Translations under genes and position numbers: made by a program
Shown: positions 47,743-59,779 of the stretch, piece after piece
How positions within the stretch are numbered: the stretch's first letter is position 1
How the letters are laid out: the number at the start of each line of letters is the position of its first letter
DNA from: Hydrangea macrophylla
Taxonomy: Eukaryota; Streptophyta; Magnoliopsida; Cornales; Hydrangeaceae
NCBI GenBank assembly: GCA_033977485.1
Contig: CM066993.1
Location: forward strand, 26,898,001 to 26,962,000
DNA length: 64,000 bases
Reading direction: 5' to 3'
The notes under the pieces: model-generated
The model's database searches: none
What the model was told of the DNA's origin: nothing
Seen by the model: only the letters and a program-made list of their open reading frames with translations

Positions 47743-50700
47743 ATGTCTGGATCTACATTTAGTCCACTTGCCACCATACTCACTCAAAACAAGTTAACTG
47801 GAAATAACTACACTGAATGGAAATGAAACCTTGACATTGTATTAACTACGGAGGATCACATATATGTCCTCACCACCCCATGCCCCGAAGAACCCGCGGC
47901 AAATGCTTCGGCAGCTGCCAGACGCGAGTTCGACAAATGGAAGAAGTCGAATGGAATGGCTCGTTGCTATATTCTGGCCTCAATGGCTGGTGTGTTGCAA
48001 CACTAATTCCAATCGAATGATTCTGCCAGTGACATTATCACATCCCTGAAAAAGATGTTCGGGGAGCATGGCAGGCCTGCTAGACAGGTAGCCATGCAAA
48101 AGATAATGAGTGCAAAGATGTCGGAAGGGACTCCAGTCAAGGAACATGTTTTAAAAATGATTGGTTAATTAAACCAGCTGGAGACCCTAGGTGCCAACAT
48201 TGATGCACAGACCCAAATTGATATGATCCTCAATTCGCTGTCGCCTTCATTCGCTCAATTTAAACTTAACTATAATATGAATCAAATGAATTTTTCAATG
48301 AGCGAATTGATGAGTTCTCTTTTGGCAGCGGAAGGGGTGATCAAACCTGGGGTCAACGTCTTGAACGTTGAGAAAAGCGCTCCTCTTCTCGATCTATACC
48401 GAAAGGAAAGAAAGGGAAGAAGAAGGCTGGCACTGGTGGTCCAAGTGTTGGACCGGTCCCTAAGATTGCAAAATCTAAGGGAAAAGGTAAGGGCAAAGGA
48501 AAGGTGGGTGGCCAAGGCAAAGGAAAGTGTTTCTAATGCGGTAAGAAGGGCCACTGGAAGAGGAACTGTCCAGAATTCTTAGCTACAAGAGTTCAAGGTA
48601 TGATTGAATCACATGTGATTGAAGTAAGTTTTATTACGGATACTTGAAACACTTGGAGCATTGATTCTGGTGCGACTAACCATATCTGTAATTCATTGCA
48701 GGGGTTCAGATCAACCAGGAGGTGCAGTGATGGGGAAATCATACTTACTCTAGGTTCTAGTGCAACCGTTTCTGCGGTTGCTATAGGAGTCGTAGTTTTA
48801 GAATTTCTAGACAATAAAGTTTTGATTTTATCAGATGTACTTTATGTCCCTTCAATGAGACGTAATTTAATTTCAGTTTCTAATTTATCGAATAATGGTT
48901 ATTCTTTTCATTTTGGAACTGAAGTTGTTATTAAAAGAAATAGTTCTTTTATATGTTCTGGTGTTAAATCAAATGGTTTGTATGTGATCACTCCCAATAT
49001 TTCTAAAGATTCTTGCTTGGAACTTAATAACTCAATGGTAACTATACCATCTAAAAGAAAAGAACCTTCCACTAATCCAACAAGGCTTTGGCATATGAGG
49101 CTTGACCATATCAATCTAAATAGGATTGACAGACTAGTTAAAGAAGGGGTCTTAGGCGATTTGGTTCTCGAACCAATGGAAGTCTACGAGTCTTGTTTAG
49201 AGGGTAAGATGACCAAAAGGCCCTTTACCGCAAAGGACAATAGAACCAATGCATTGTTGGAATTAGTTCATACTGATGTGTGTGGACCAATAAATATTAG
49301 AGCAAGGGGTGGTTATGAGTATTTCATAACATTTACTAATGACCACTCTAGGTATGGATATGTGTACCTAATGCAGCACAAGTCTGAAGCCTTTGAAAAG
49401 TTCAAAGAGTTTAGGGCTGAAGTGGAGAAGCAATTGGGCTCACATATCAAGGCCATTCGATCTGATCGAGGTGGCGAGTACCTCTCTAATGAGTTTATTG
49501 ATCACCTCGTACATAATGGGATTCTGTTACAATTGACTGCACCTGGCACGCCTCAACAGAATGGTGTAGCGGAGAGAAGGAACCGGACTCTTTTAGACAT
49601 GACTAGGTCAATGATGAGTTATTCAGAGTTGCCATTATTCCTTTGGGGTTATGCTTTGGAAACCGCTGCATACATACTAAATCTAGTACCAAGCAAATCT
49701 ATTCCCAGGACACCACAGGAGAAGTGGATTGGGCGCAAGCCTTCTTTGCAACATCTCCGAATATGGGGGTGTCCGGCACATATGCTGAAAGGAAAGATAA
49801 GCAAGTTGGATTCTAGATCAGAAGTATGTTATTTTGTAGGGTATCCAAAGGGTACTTATGGATGGTATTTTTATGATCCAAGAGAACAAAAAGTGTTTGT
49901 TAGTACAAATGCTGTTTTCTTAGAGGATGATTATATCATGAACCATAAACCTAAGGGAAGGATAGATCTGAGAGAAATAGAAGGAGAGCCCTCAGTCCAA
50001 CCCGCAGTTAATGATGATGTAAATCAAGAAACTACCACTTCTTCACCCATTTTTGCACCGGTACCTCGTCGTAGTGGGAGGATTATCAGCCGCCTGATAG
50101 ATACATGTTCGTAGGAGAAGTTTTTGAAGCTGTCTCCATAGAATCTGAATCTGATCCTGCCACATATGAAGAGGCAATGGCTGATGTTGATTCAGATCAT
50201 TGGGTTAAAGCTATGAAGGCTGAATTAGAATCTATGGATTCTAATCAGGTCTGGGATCTTGTAGAACTTCCATCCAATATTAAACCCATTGGTTGTAAGT
50301 GGGTCTACAAGAGAAAAAGAGCATCTGATGGAAAGGTTGAGACCTATAAGGCTAGGCTTGTAGCAAAAGGTTATACTCAGAGGGAGGGCATTGACTATGA
50401 GGAAACCTTCTCGCCGGTGGCCATGCTCAAGTCCATCAGAATACTCCTATCCATTGCTACATGCCTAGATTATGAGATCTGGCAGATGGACGTCAAGACT
50501 GCATTCTTGAATGGCAATCTTGAGGAGGACATCTATATGCAACAACCAGAAGGGTTCATAGCTGGTCGGAAAGGTTACTTGGTATGCAAGTTGTAAAAGT
50601 CCATTTATGGGCTTAAGCAGGCATCTAGAAGTTGGAACATCCGATTTGACCAAGCGATCAAGTTGTTTGGTTTTATACAAAATTTGGATGAACCTTGTGT

Positions 50701-51732
50701 ATACAAGAAGTGTGAAGGAAAAGTGGTGGCTTTTCTTGTGCTTTACGTTGACGACATTCTACTCATTGGAAATGATGTAGCGGCATTGTCAACGGTCAAG
50801 GTTTGGCTAGCTATTACTTTCGATATGAAGGATCTAGGAGAGGCGAGCTATATTCTAGGGATAAAGCTCTTTCAGGATCGTAAGCGAAAGATAATGGGAT
50901 TATCTCAAGATGGTTATATCGATAAAGTGTTAACTAAGTTTTCAATGGATAATTCGAAGAAAGGTTTGTTACCTTTCAGGCATGGTTTAGCGTTCTCCAA
51001 GGACCAGTGTTCTAAGACACAGGAGGAGAGGAATCGCATGGCAAGAATTCCATATGCTTCGGCAGTTGGAAGTCTCATGTATGCGATGTTATGCACTAGA
51101 CTAAATATCTGTTTTGTTGTTGGCATGGTTAGCAGATATCAATCGAATCCAGGTCCAGAGCTCTGGACAGCCGTTAAGCACATTCTTAAGTACTTGAGAA
51201 GGACTAAAGATCACATGCTTATGTACGGCGGTAGTGAGTTAATTCCAGTAGGATATACTGACTCGAACTTTATGTCAGATAAAGATTCGAGGAAGTCAAC
51301 ATCCGGACATCTCTTTACCTTGGGAGGTGGTGCTGTTAGTTGGAGGAGCATTAAGCAGAAATGCATTGCAGACTCAACTACAGAAGCTGAGTATGTGGCT
51401 GCTTGTGAAGCCGCAAAGGAAGCTGTTTGGCTCAAGAAGTTCCTTATGGAGCTCGAGGTGGTACCAGCGTCATTGTCACCTATTACGCTTTACTGTGATG
51501 ATAGTGGGGGGCAGTGGCTCAGTCCAAGGAGCCAAGGAACCACGGGAAGGGAAAGCACGTAGAGCGGAAATATCATATTATCCGAGATATTGTTCAACGT
51601 GGAGATGTGACTGTCACCAAGATTGCCACCGCTGACAATCTTGCTGATCCGTTTACAAAGGCCTTGCCACAGAAGGTCTTTGATCGTCATCTAGATAGTC
51701 TAGGTCTTAGATGTAGTTCTGAATGGTTATGA
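47743..51732 (+). pseudogene. Copia A4 gag-pol, decayed
   Basis: ATG at 47743, same organisation as A3. Gag has stops at 47824, 48004 and 48166 and a 1-nt deletion near 48375-48385. The CCHC knuckle has a stop (48534-48536) in place of Gln. From 48696 to 50114 a 472-codon ORF covers the protease remainder and integrase: VYESC (first HHCC cysteine is Tyr, as in A3), TDVCGP, SDRGGEY and [10 protein letters not shown] all visible. A 1-nt deletion near 50090 shifts the frame. Reverse transcriptase continues to 50596 (CAA to TAA) and from 50663, with an intact YVDD. RNase H is broken by two extra G near 51510. The C-terminus ends at 51732, 15 nt before the 3' LTR. Confidence 0.95.
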
Positions 51733-51747
51733 GTGCAAGTGGGAGTT

Positions 51748-53244
51748 TGTTGGGTTTGTGCCCTTAAACCATTACTTTATCTATGAGACATTGACATTTT
51801 AATATATGGATATCAGCTTCACATTTAGTTATGTATGTTTCTTTCATGAGATGATTATTATCCTTAAGTATCATAGTAAGTAATTCGTGTATGTATGAGA
51901 TACATACAAGTGAGATACGAATTACTATTCTTTGTTACTTAGAATGTGTCACAGTGGATGATGAGACTGGATATCTCATCAGGTTTACACTGTAGCATGA
52001 TTAACTACCATTGGATGGAGTGATTAATCTCAATCACTAGAGTTTAACTCTTAGTTAACATGCTAGTGCTTATAGTGCATTGACGGACCTGAGCTTTCCT
52101 ATTGACACTCAAGACTGTCAATCAGTCGATAGGAACTCATAACTTGTATAAGGTACGTGTTCTTAATCTTGAGATGATTATGAACACAGACTGTGGATAT
52201 GGCTGCTTTGACTTACTAATCAGTGAGGTCTATAGAAGATCAACACCTGGGTATCTTGGGTATGTCATATTCATTGAGTTGTGAACATATATTGTCAAGA
52301 CAGAATCTACCCTCTGTTTCAGAGTAAGCATTCCCTTGAGAATGTCACCGAGTCGATTACTGAGTACTGCAGTCTTGTTGATAAGAGTTATCAATATGTT
52401 TGGTAATCATGAGAGGTGAATGGGACTCAAGGAATACAAGAAGTAATCATGATTCAGGTTGACAGTAACAGTTATGCGACTACCTGAATATGGTTACGAA
52501 TGCTGAAGGTTGAGGGACATTAGTACAACATATAAGTCTAGTTATTGCTTCAGATATGTTCTGTTGCGTTGGAGTTCAGTTATCGTTTTATAGTGGAGTA
52601 AACGTTAACTGACCAGTTAGTTAGTTTGCTGATCAAAGAGTTTGGTCACGGTAATTAACAAATTGGTCTGAGCCAACAATAAAGAGCCTAGGAGGTCCCA
52701 CTCTTAGCTCCGCCAGGATACTTGGAAAGACACATGAGGAAGTTATCAAGACAACTTTGATCGATTGAGTATGTTCGATCGATTGAAGTCTTGGCAGTCT
52801 CGATCGATCGAGAATGGTTCGATCGATCGAAGGTTCGATCAATCGAAGATCTTCGATCGCTCGAAGTTTAGGTCGGTTCTGGAAATCTATAAATAGGGCA
52901 GCTGCGTTCTGGAAAAGGAGTTCGTTGTTTTAGAACATCAGAAGCTGCAGAAACTATTTTTAGAGCCCCAAACCTTCTTTTTCCTCTCTATTAGAGATCC
53001 CACCATCTCTAGTCTCTTTGGCAAGCATCCGCAGGAGACATAAGGGTGAAGAGAACCTAGTGGAGGCTGCTGCATCACCGAGGAAGAAGAAGAAAATCAG
53101 AATTGGGTTCAATGCACTAAGGTATAACTCTTGTGCGCATCTATGGAATTAACGAGTAGTAGATCCTGGGTTACCATTAAGTTTTTATAACTTGACTTTT
53201 TCGCTGCGCGTTTAAACTTTTAACTTAAACCGGTTTTTCCCTCA
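51748..53244 (+). repeat. 3' LTR of copia A4
   Basis: 1497 bp, preceded by the polypurine tract AAGTGGGAGTT, ends TTTTTCCCTCA. Palindrome array at about 52757-52868 upstream of TATAAATAG (near 52889). Confidence 0.95.
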
Positions 53245-53615
53245 TTCACTACCTCCCACCAATCTGTAGCAACTTATGTTAACTAAAATGTTGCCAGTCT
53301 CTTCTTCTCCTGATCAGTACAATCCATTATTTTGAAGATAAAATCCATCTGCCTTAGCCATTGTTCAGCTTTCCATGGTTCAGCAGTGGTAGCAAATTGC
53401 TCTGGTTGTAAGGTACGGAACCTCTCCAATCGTTTATCCCCCGTTTGACAGACTGGGACTTCATCCCTCTTGTTGTTGCCATTTCTATTATTGGCAGAAT
53501 TTAGGTCTCCAATCCATTCAATTCTTCGAACAAATGCCTCAGATATGTCGGTTGGATCGGCCGCTGGTGGTGCTCCTTTAATCGCGTCGTGGTTTCTGGA
53601 ACTCCTTCTTGCCAT
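53245..53615 (-). pseudogene. Element D gag, N-terminal part
   Basis: The N-terminal 110 or so codons of the chromovirus gag, from ATG 53615, including AEPWKAEQWLRQMDFIF, a block typical of gypsy gag. There is a stop after RLATF, but coding character continues (TDWWEVVK) to the A4 junction at 53245 and resumes at 44546 with KATIGDDAVKAMTW. It forms the capsid in intact relatives. Confidence 0.9.
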
Positions 53616-53920
53616 AGTTACAACGTAAATCCTTATAGTACAATAAGGTTAGCAATTAAGCAATTATAAGAAGGAACACAAGTATCAATACGAGGTTTCA
53701 AAAATATTCTATATATATCTTTTGTAAGCAGTTACACATATCATGTCAGTTAAATGCTTCTATCTAGCCAAAAGATGAGATTTTTGGGACTAACAATCCG
53801 ATGTACAAAATGTGGGAGTTATTGCCCCATATGCATTCTAATGCTAACTCGATAAGACAAAAAGAGGGACTACTTAATCCAATATTTACAACAGGCTTGT
53901 AAGCATAAATCTAAACATGC

Positions 53921-54496
53921 CTACTGGGGGCCACGGGGCTTACGGCGCCAAACTCTAGAACAGCGCATCGAGTGATCACTACTACTTTTAGCATCAGACA
54001 CTGGAGGTGGGGCACCATCCTTGTCCATGAGGTCTATGGGTAGCTCTGGGGGTGGCTTAGGCATCTCAATGTCATGAAGCTCGAGCTCGAACCCGCCTAT
54101 GAATACCTCCACGCCAGCCATCACCACAGGTGTAACCACAGCGGCCTCGGGTGCAGCTACTACTGGAGCTATACCTGGTAGCGGAGCAGCCTAAAGTGCC
54201 AAGTACAACTATACCATCTCCATCTCTACAGGTAGATAGAGGTCAGGGGTAAGAATCCTCCGAATCCTCTCCTCTGCTATCAATCTATCTATCTGGGCCT
54301 GATAAAAGGCCTCTAACTGAACTCGATGAAGGTCTACCATCCCCTCGGTGTGGACGGCCCTCCAGATACTATTCTCTACGCTGACCGTCGCTTAAAACTG
54401 TATCATAATAAGATAGATCTCTAAGTCGTGCGGCTCTATCCCGTTGGGGCCAATCACATGTTCGCCGAAATCATCTGGTACGTGATATGGGTCCAT
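53921..54496 (-). pseudogene. Extra ORF upstream of gag in element D (about 191 codons, three in-frame stops)
   Basis: Between the PBS and gag, one minus-strand frame runs from ATG 54496 (MDPYHVPDDFGEH) to a TAG at 53921. It is interrupted only by TAA at 54392-54394 and two TAG codons about 65-75 codons later, with no frameshift. The middle includes RIRRILTPDLYLPVEMEM. The C-terminal half is Pro/Ala/Val-rich, then acidic and Pro-rich, ending in a basic tail. I recognise no domain. Its length, position and uninterrupted frame apart from three stops suggest a real accessory protein in the ancestral element. Confidence 0.6.
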
Positions 54497-54646
54497 GATG
54501 ATAACCTGAGAAAAGCAAACTATCTTATATCAGAGCTAATCTTAATATATCTGGATGTCGGATCCCAAGTACAGAGGACAGTCGACTATGTCTATCCTTT
54601 TGCTATCATAACCTGTGTCTAGGCTTAAGCCTAATTATACAACCAA

Positions 54647-54659
54647 GGCACTGATACCA
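54647..54659 (-). promoter_or_regulatory. Primer binding site of element D
   Basis: On the minus strand, TGGTATCAGTGCC: one base different from the usual tRNA-iMet site TGGTATCAGAGCC. It is about 7 nt from the 5' LTR end, slightly far. Confidence 0.8.
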
Positions 54660-54666
54660 AAAATCA

Positions 54667-57600
54667 TGTTATGCCCCAGCGTAGAAAAATAAGGAAAATT
54701 TTTCATTTCCATTTTGGACTCGTAGGTCATGACAGGTGATGGATCGCTTGTCCTGTACTTAGCTTAACATGTACCGAAAAATAGAGTATGTAAAGCAACA
54801 AGGAAGATAATATTAAACATATTACAACCTCAATAACATTACATTGTCCTTTAATAAAATACCCTTACGGCACAATCTCCTTATTCATATTAAAAACATT
54901 ATCCATATCCTTATTACAACTTTATTAAATTATTAAAGTAATGTTGCAGGCTTCTCTAGGTGGCATAATCCTATTGTCCTGCATGACCATTTCCTGAACA
55001 TTTTGGATGTCCAGGACAAAATAAATTCATCAGCTAATAAAAGTTGAGTGAGTATAACGAACGCACAAGCAATGTATATGAAAGTACATTAACAGTTATT
55101 ATAAATGTTTAGTACCTTAGAGTATAGTTAATCCATCATTCCAGTCATCACGTGATAATCATTAATAACAGTTTGAGTAATGAATATTTAAGACCGTGCA
55201 TGAACAATGAAACCATCTCATCTCACTGACTCTTTTATCTCGATCCCAATCCCTTAACTCATTCAGTTCACCTAGAACCATCCGGTACAATGCCGTTAAT
55301 TTAGAAGATCCGTCGATATGTCTGCCATATTTAGGGCAGCCTGGACGTACCTAGACATTCAAGGTTACAATAATAACCGGTGGAATACTTTAATTAATCT
55401 AACGTATCTGAAGCGGCCTGGAATAATTAAAGCTACCACAAGACTGACCTATCATATCAAAAGCGGCATGGGCTCAGTCCTCTTAATTAATCTACTGTAT
55501 CTGCAGTAGCCTGGAATAATTAAGGCTATCACAACATTCTGACTGTCCTACCGTATCTCATGCAACCTGGGCTCAATCCTGCTTAATTAAACTACCGTAT
55601 CAAAAGCGGCCTCGGATAATTAAGGTTACTCGTCCTGAGACATTTTCCCTTTACTCACTTCTCACAGCATATATGCTAACCAGACGACCCCTTTCAAACA
55701 TGCCAACTCGACTATGCAAATGTGTAACTTATTCATTTTCTCGTTATGTAAAGGTATCAGGGCGGTTTCTATTTTTCTTTAATATGGCAGCAGATCTATT
55801 TATATCTTGATTACTACAAATGGAAATCAGAGCAACGATTTCCTCTTCTCATATAAAGTATCATAGCTAATAAAAATATGATTATTATGAATTAAACAAC
55901 TTAGTCCAGAAAAGTCAGCTGCTAACCCAGAATGGCCAAAACGGCTAAGTATAGCCAAAAATTAGATTTTTGATTCAAGAGTTTAAAAGTTCCACGAATA
56001 GTTCAATTATATCCCCATATATCAAATATGATTTTTATGAATTTTTAAAAGAAAGGGAACTTAGTAAAAATAATGCCCCAATATCGTAAATTCTGCAAAA
56101 TTTGGCAATTTTGCTTTCGGAGGAAAAGTTGACTTTTTTATGAATAAGGAATTGATTTTTGAAAGTATTTTTATTGAATCCAAATGGGGATATTTTGTTA
56201 ATTACATTAATGACTTAAGTAATGATTTTACTTAAATGTCATGAATGGAATTAAAATGTACTGAAAGCATTATCCAGTGAAACTGGAAAAAAACTGCCTT
56301 ATGAAATAGATCATTCTGTCACAGAGGGGTGGAACCAGTCCTGGTCTTTTAGTGGGACCTGTCATGGTCGGGACTGGTCATGGGTATGTTTTGCGACCGA
56401 TCCTGGGTCATCTTCTTCCTCAGGAGTGTATAGTTGCAGAGTATATACGAGTTTTACCAATCAGAACAATACAGCAAGTATAATATACCATTCTCTTTGT
56501 TTTTCCGCGTAGATTATGAATATATAAGTCTTGTTTTCCAATTCCTAATGTATCTCTACTTATTTATGAAAATCCGAGAGCAGTCAAAACTTCGTTTCGA
56601 CCGTACGCCGCAACCGTTACAAATTAAGGTCTAATATTTTAAATAGAGCTTACTGGGACTATAATCTTTCATTCTCAATTTACAGAAATCACTTTGGTTG
56701 AGTTTGGTTAGACCACCATTTTTGTACCTTCAAAACTATATATATGTATATATACATATATCTTTAAAATTAATACCCCAAGCTTGTACGCAATGTCTAA
56801 TATTACATTATGAGTGAGTTCAAGAGACTCACCGTGTGTTAGATAGAGCTGTGAGACTTGCCGAAGAAAGACGAAAATTCCGTAATATAGGCTATGGCCT
56901 CTTTGAAGTTTGGAGAGCTTACTGTAATGATTCTATTTCTGTTTTCCTTTCTTTTTGTCCAATTTGTAGAATGTATAAGTGACTGTATGCTTGTGCATGT
57001 GATTGAGTGAGTGGGATCAATGGAGTTTAGTATATGTGTGTGTGTATGATTCGAGAAAGAGAGGGAGCAAATGGAGAAGGAGATGAGAGCTTTCGAGGGG
57101 AAGGACTAAAGAAATGCACATACAGTAAGTAATGTTAGGCTTGCAAAATGTAATTCTAATGTGTGTGTGTATGTATGTGTGTGTCTCCATGAGTTGCAAG
57201 GTGTGAACATATATATAGGCAACAATCAGTGTTGCAACTTGCAAATGGAAATGATTACTACGAATAATACAACTGGGTTTAGAAGTGACTGCAATCAGTC
57301 ACGCAAATAATATAGTTGGTTTGGTTAATTATTTCTAGTTAGGTTGGTCCGGGTAGTCTAGAAAAATACCCAAAATATTATTAGGGACAAAAAATTTAAT
57401 CGATGTGATTAATGTTTTATTAATAGTTTTAATCCCAAATTGTAGGGTAACTTAGGGACATAGTCCTAAGCATAATTAATTAAATTGAAATTACTAACGG
57501 TCACATAATTATACTAAATCAACATAAGCATTTTGCTTTTATGGAAATAATATCATTGTTAAAATAATACACCGTAGTAAAATGAAATCGCATTTGTATT

Positions 57601-57713
57601 TAAATGTAACAACATAGCTATTATTTATTTAAATAATACCATAACTACAAATATAGTAACGAAATAAAATTGACATATTTAATATTAGGGGTGCGAAAAT
57701 ACAGGTTGCTATA
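54667..57713 (-). repeat. 5' LTR of element D
   Basis: 3047 bp, homologous throughout to 37403-40407 but clearly diverged. The outer terminus reads CTATA rather than CTACA in plus orientation. The tandem block lies near 55385-55635 and the decayed GACCGGTC cluster at about 56333-56405. A (GT)n-rich stretch lies near 57028-57045 and 57161-57184. Confidence 0.9.
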
Positions 57714-57920
57714 GTTTATTTATGTACAAACTTAAGGAACTCTCCCTCACAACTCTCTGTAATGCAGAGTTTATATCTAAGAAAATTCATAGAATGGCTG
57801 TGTATTTGTAGAATTTAGGACTCTAGGGGCAAAACAATCTTTTAACCCTTTTTAAGCTCGAGAATTCGCTCCTCTTGAGCGCTCGGGTTTGTCAAATAAA
57901 AAATATTTTGTTTTGTTATC
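57714..57920. other. Short fragment, possibly a truncated LTR
   Basis: This does not continue T's gag. On the minus strand, a GAGCGCTC-containing stretch (about 57844-57888) lies upstream of a TATA-like CTACAAATACACAGCC (about 57793-57808), reminiscent of the LTR promoters elsewhere in the window. No gene is seen. Identity uncertain. Confidence 0.3.
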
Positions 57921-59084
57921 ATGAATTATGTTATGAAATTTATGATCACACATGAAATGCCAAGCACTCTCAAAACCCCATTCACATATCTAGAAAATAA
58001 TAATAAGAAATATTCAAAAATTGTATTACAAATATTGGAAATTACGGGTGTTACATATCCTGAGGAAGCTTCAGAGAAAGATAAAAAGGCAATTCGAAGG
58101 TTTTCTACTCAATTTGTGATTTATGAGGATATGATATGGAAGAAGTCGTATACTGGGTATAATCTAGAATGTTGTATGGGAGAGAAGCTAAGAGAATGAT
58201 GGAAGAAATGCATGAGGGTGTTTGTGGACCCCATATGAATGGGCATATGCTAGCAAAGAAGATCATCTGGCAAGGGTACAATTGGACAACCCTAGATAGG
58301 GATTGTTGTGAGTATGCCCGGAGATGTCATAAGTGTCAAATCCATGTAAACCTAATGCATACCCCGCCTTCTCAGCTCTATATTATGACCATGCCTTGGC
58401 CGTTCTCTGTATGGGGTATTGATATCATTGGTGAAATAGTTCCGAAGGCTTCCAATGGACACGGGGAGGACATCCATTTTTTAGAGAAGTATAAGATTAC
58501 CTGCCATCAGTCTTCCTCTTGCAGACCACAGACAAATGGGGCAGTAGAAGCAGCAAATAAGATTGTTAAGGCAATCTTGGGAAAAATGACAGATACGTAT
58601 AAGGATTGGCATGAGAAATTTCCATTTGCATTGTGGGGATACTGGACCTCTGTAAGAACCTCTACGGGAGTTACATCGTATTCATTGGTTTATGGGATGA
58701 AAGTTGTCCTTCCGATCGAGGTAGAAATACCTCTCTTAGAGTCTTGGAAGAATGTGAAGTGACTGAACTTGAATGGATACAGGGAAGGTATGGGGAGTTA
58801 ATGTTGCTCGATGAAAAAAGGTTGGTCGCACTAAACCATACTCGGGGATATCAGAAAAAGATAGCTCATACTTTCAATAAATGGTCAGCCCAAGGAAGCT
58901 TGTTGAGGATGACCTAGTCCTCAAAGAACTTAAAACACCCGTTTATGATCCTAGAGGAAAATTCAAACCTAATTGGGTCGGACCATACATTATTAAGACT
59001 CTCATCTTTGGAGGGTTTGCCTATCTTATGGACCTAGATGGGGTTGAACTCAAACAGCCAGTCAACCTCGATCGCCTAAAATAA
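57921..59084 (+). pseudogene. Tat element T integrase tail, frameshifted and core-deleted
   Basis: The end of pol of a Tat-lineage gypsy element. Visible blocks: YPEEASEKDKKAIRRF (end of the linker before integrase), HEGVCGPHMNGHMLAKKI and CHKCQ (zinc-binding region), PWPFSVWGIDIIG with the first catalytic Asp (about 58400), QTNGAVEAANK with the catalytic Glu (about 58530), then DPRGKFKPNWVGPY near the C-terminus. About 70 codons between the first Asp and the Glu are missing (junction near 58465), including the second catalytic Asp. Four ORF pieces lie in changing frames. It is inactive. Confidence 0.85.
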
Positions 59085-59779
59085 TATTTTACTTAAGCAC
59101 TTTTCTTTCAAAACATCCAATGTCGATGAACTACGCTTGACCTGATTCCCACTACGGGATATGTAGGCAACTTGCTCGGTTCAGTCATTAATAATTGCCT
59201 TAATGGCACCTTTTCTCTAAACCTTGGCCTAACTACTTTGGACCTGATACCCTCTCGGGGAGAAGTAGGCGGGCTCCAAGGCCTTTGGTACATGAAAACC
59301 CAAACTTTTGACAAATCTTTATGTCTTAAGTTTCTACGTACTAAGTAAGGGGCAAACTTGCATTTTCCTAAAGCCACATTAAAGCCCTAATACCAAGGGC
59401 AAACTTCGTTTGAGGCCCACAGCAAAAGATATATGCCCTAACCCATTTCTGGATCTCCTGGCTATCAAAATGAGCACTGTGTAGAAACAAACGAGAATTC
59501 ATGGTATAGGATGATTACAGCTCTAAGCAAAAATCAAAGCAAGGTAATAAAAGTCAAGAAGAGACATTGCAAGGAAGATTTTCATAACTCAAAGATAGAT
59601 TGAAAGAGTGAACACTTTAATTAAACATGTTAGAACGTTTCTATTGTAATAACATTCTTTGGAAGAAAAAGTAAATCACATTCAAAAAGTACAATAAGAG
59701 AAGATAGGGTTTGTCACAAACAAAAGTAAAGCTCTCTCCTGTATTTATTTTTACTATATCTATGTCTATCTGTGAGTCT
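59085..59779 (+). other. Post-pol noncoding region of Tat element T
   Basis: Contains GAACTACGC ... ATATGTAGGCAACTT (59127-59173), similar to 2526-2570, and a second diverged copy near 59236-59275. No gene on either strand. Confidence 0.6.

Larger units (their letters stand above)
44547..53244 (+). mobile_element. Copia element A4, complete boundaries, inserted in gag of element D
   Basis: 8698 bp on the plus strand with LTRs 44547-46054 and 51748-53244. The target duplication TTCAC is at 44542-44546 and 53245-53249. The D gag frame reads correctly across the insertion once A4 and one TTCAC copy are left out, which independently confirms the boundaries. The LTRs differ more than those of A3, and the coding region has more lesions, so A4 is older than A3. 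Confidence 0.97.
37403..57713 (-). mobile_element. Element D: Tekay-type Ty3/gypsy chromovirus, containing nested copia A4
   Basis: Minus strand. It has two long LTRs (37403-40407 and 54667-57713), a PBS next to the right LTR, a polypurine tract next to the left LTR, and gag, protease, reverse transcriptase, RNase H and integrase with a chromodomain-like C-terminus in gypsy order. It is interrupted in gag by A4 (TTCAC duplication). The LTRs differ substantially from each other, so this is an old insertion. No target-site duplication is found: left flank CTTGG, right flank GTTTA. T's gag lies on the left and T's integrase tail on the right, so the outer junctions are probably not one simple insertion. 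Confidence 0.9.

Noticed and set aside
59108..59377. Minus-strand 89-aa ORF after the Tat integrase tail
   Set aside because: It overlaps a conserved post-pol noncoding motif repeated twice, and shows no domain.
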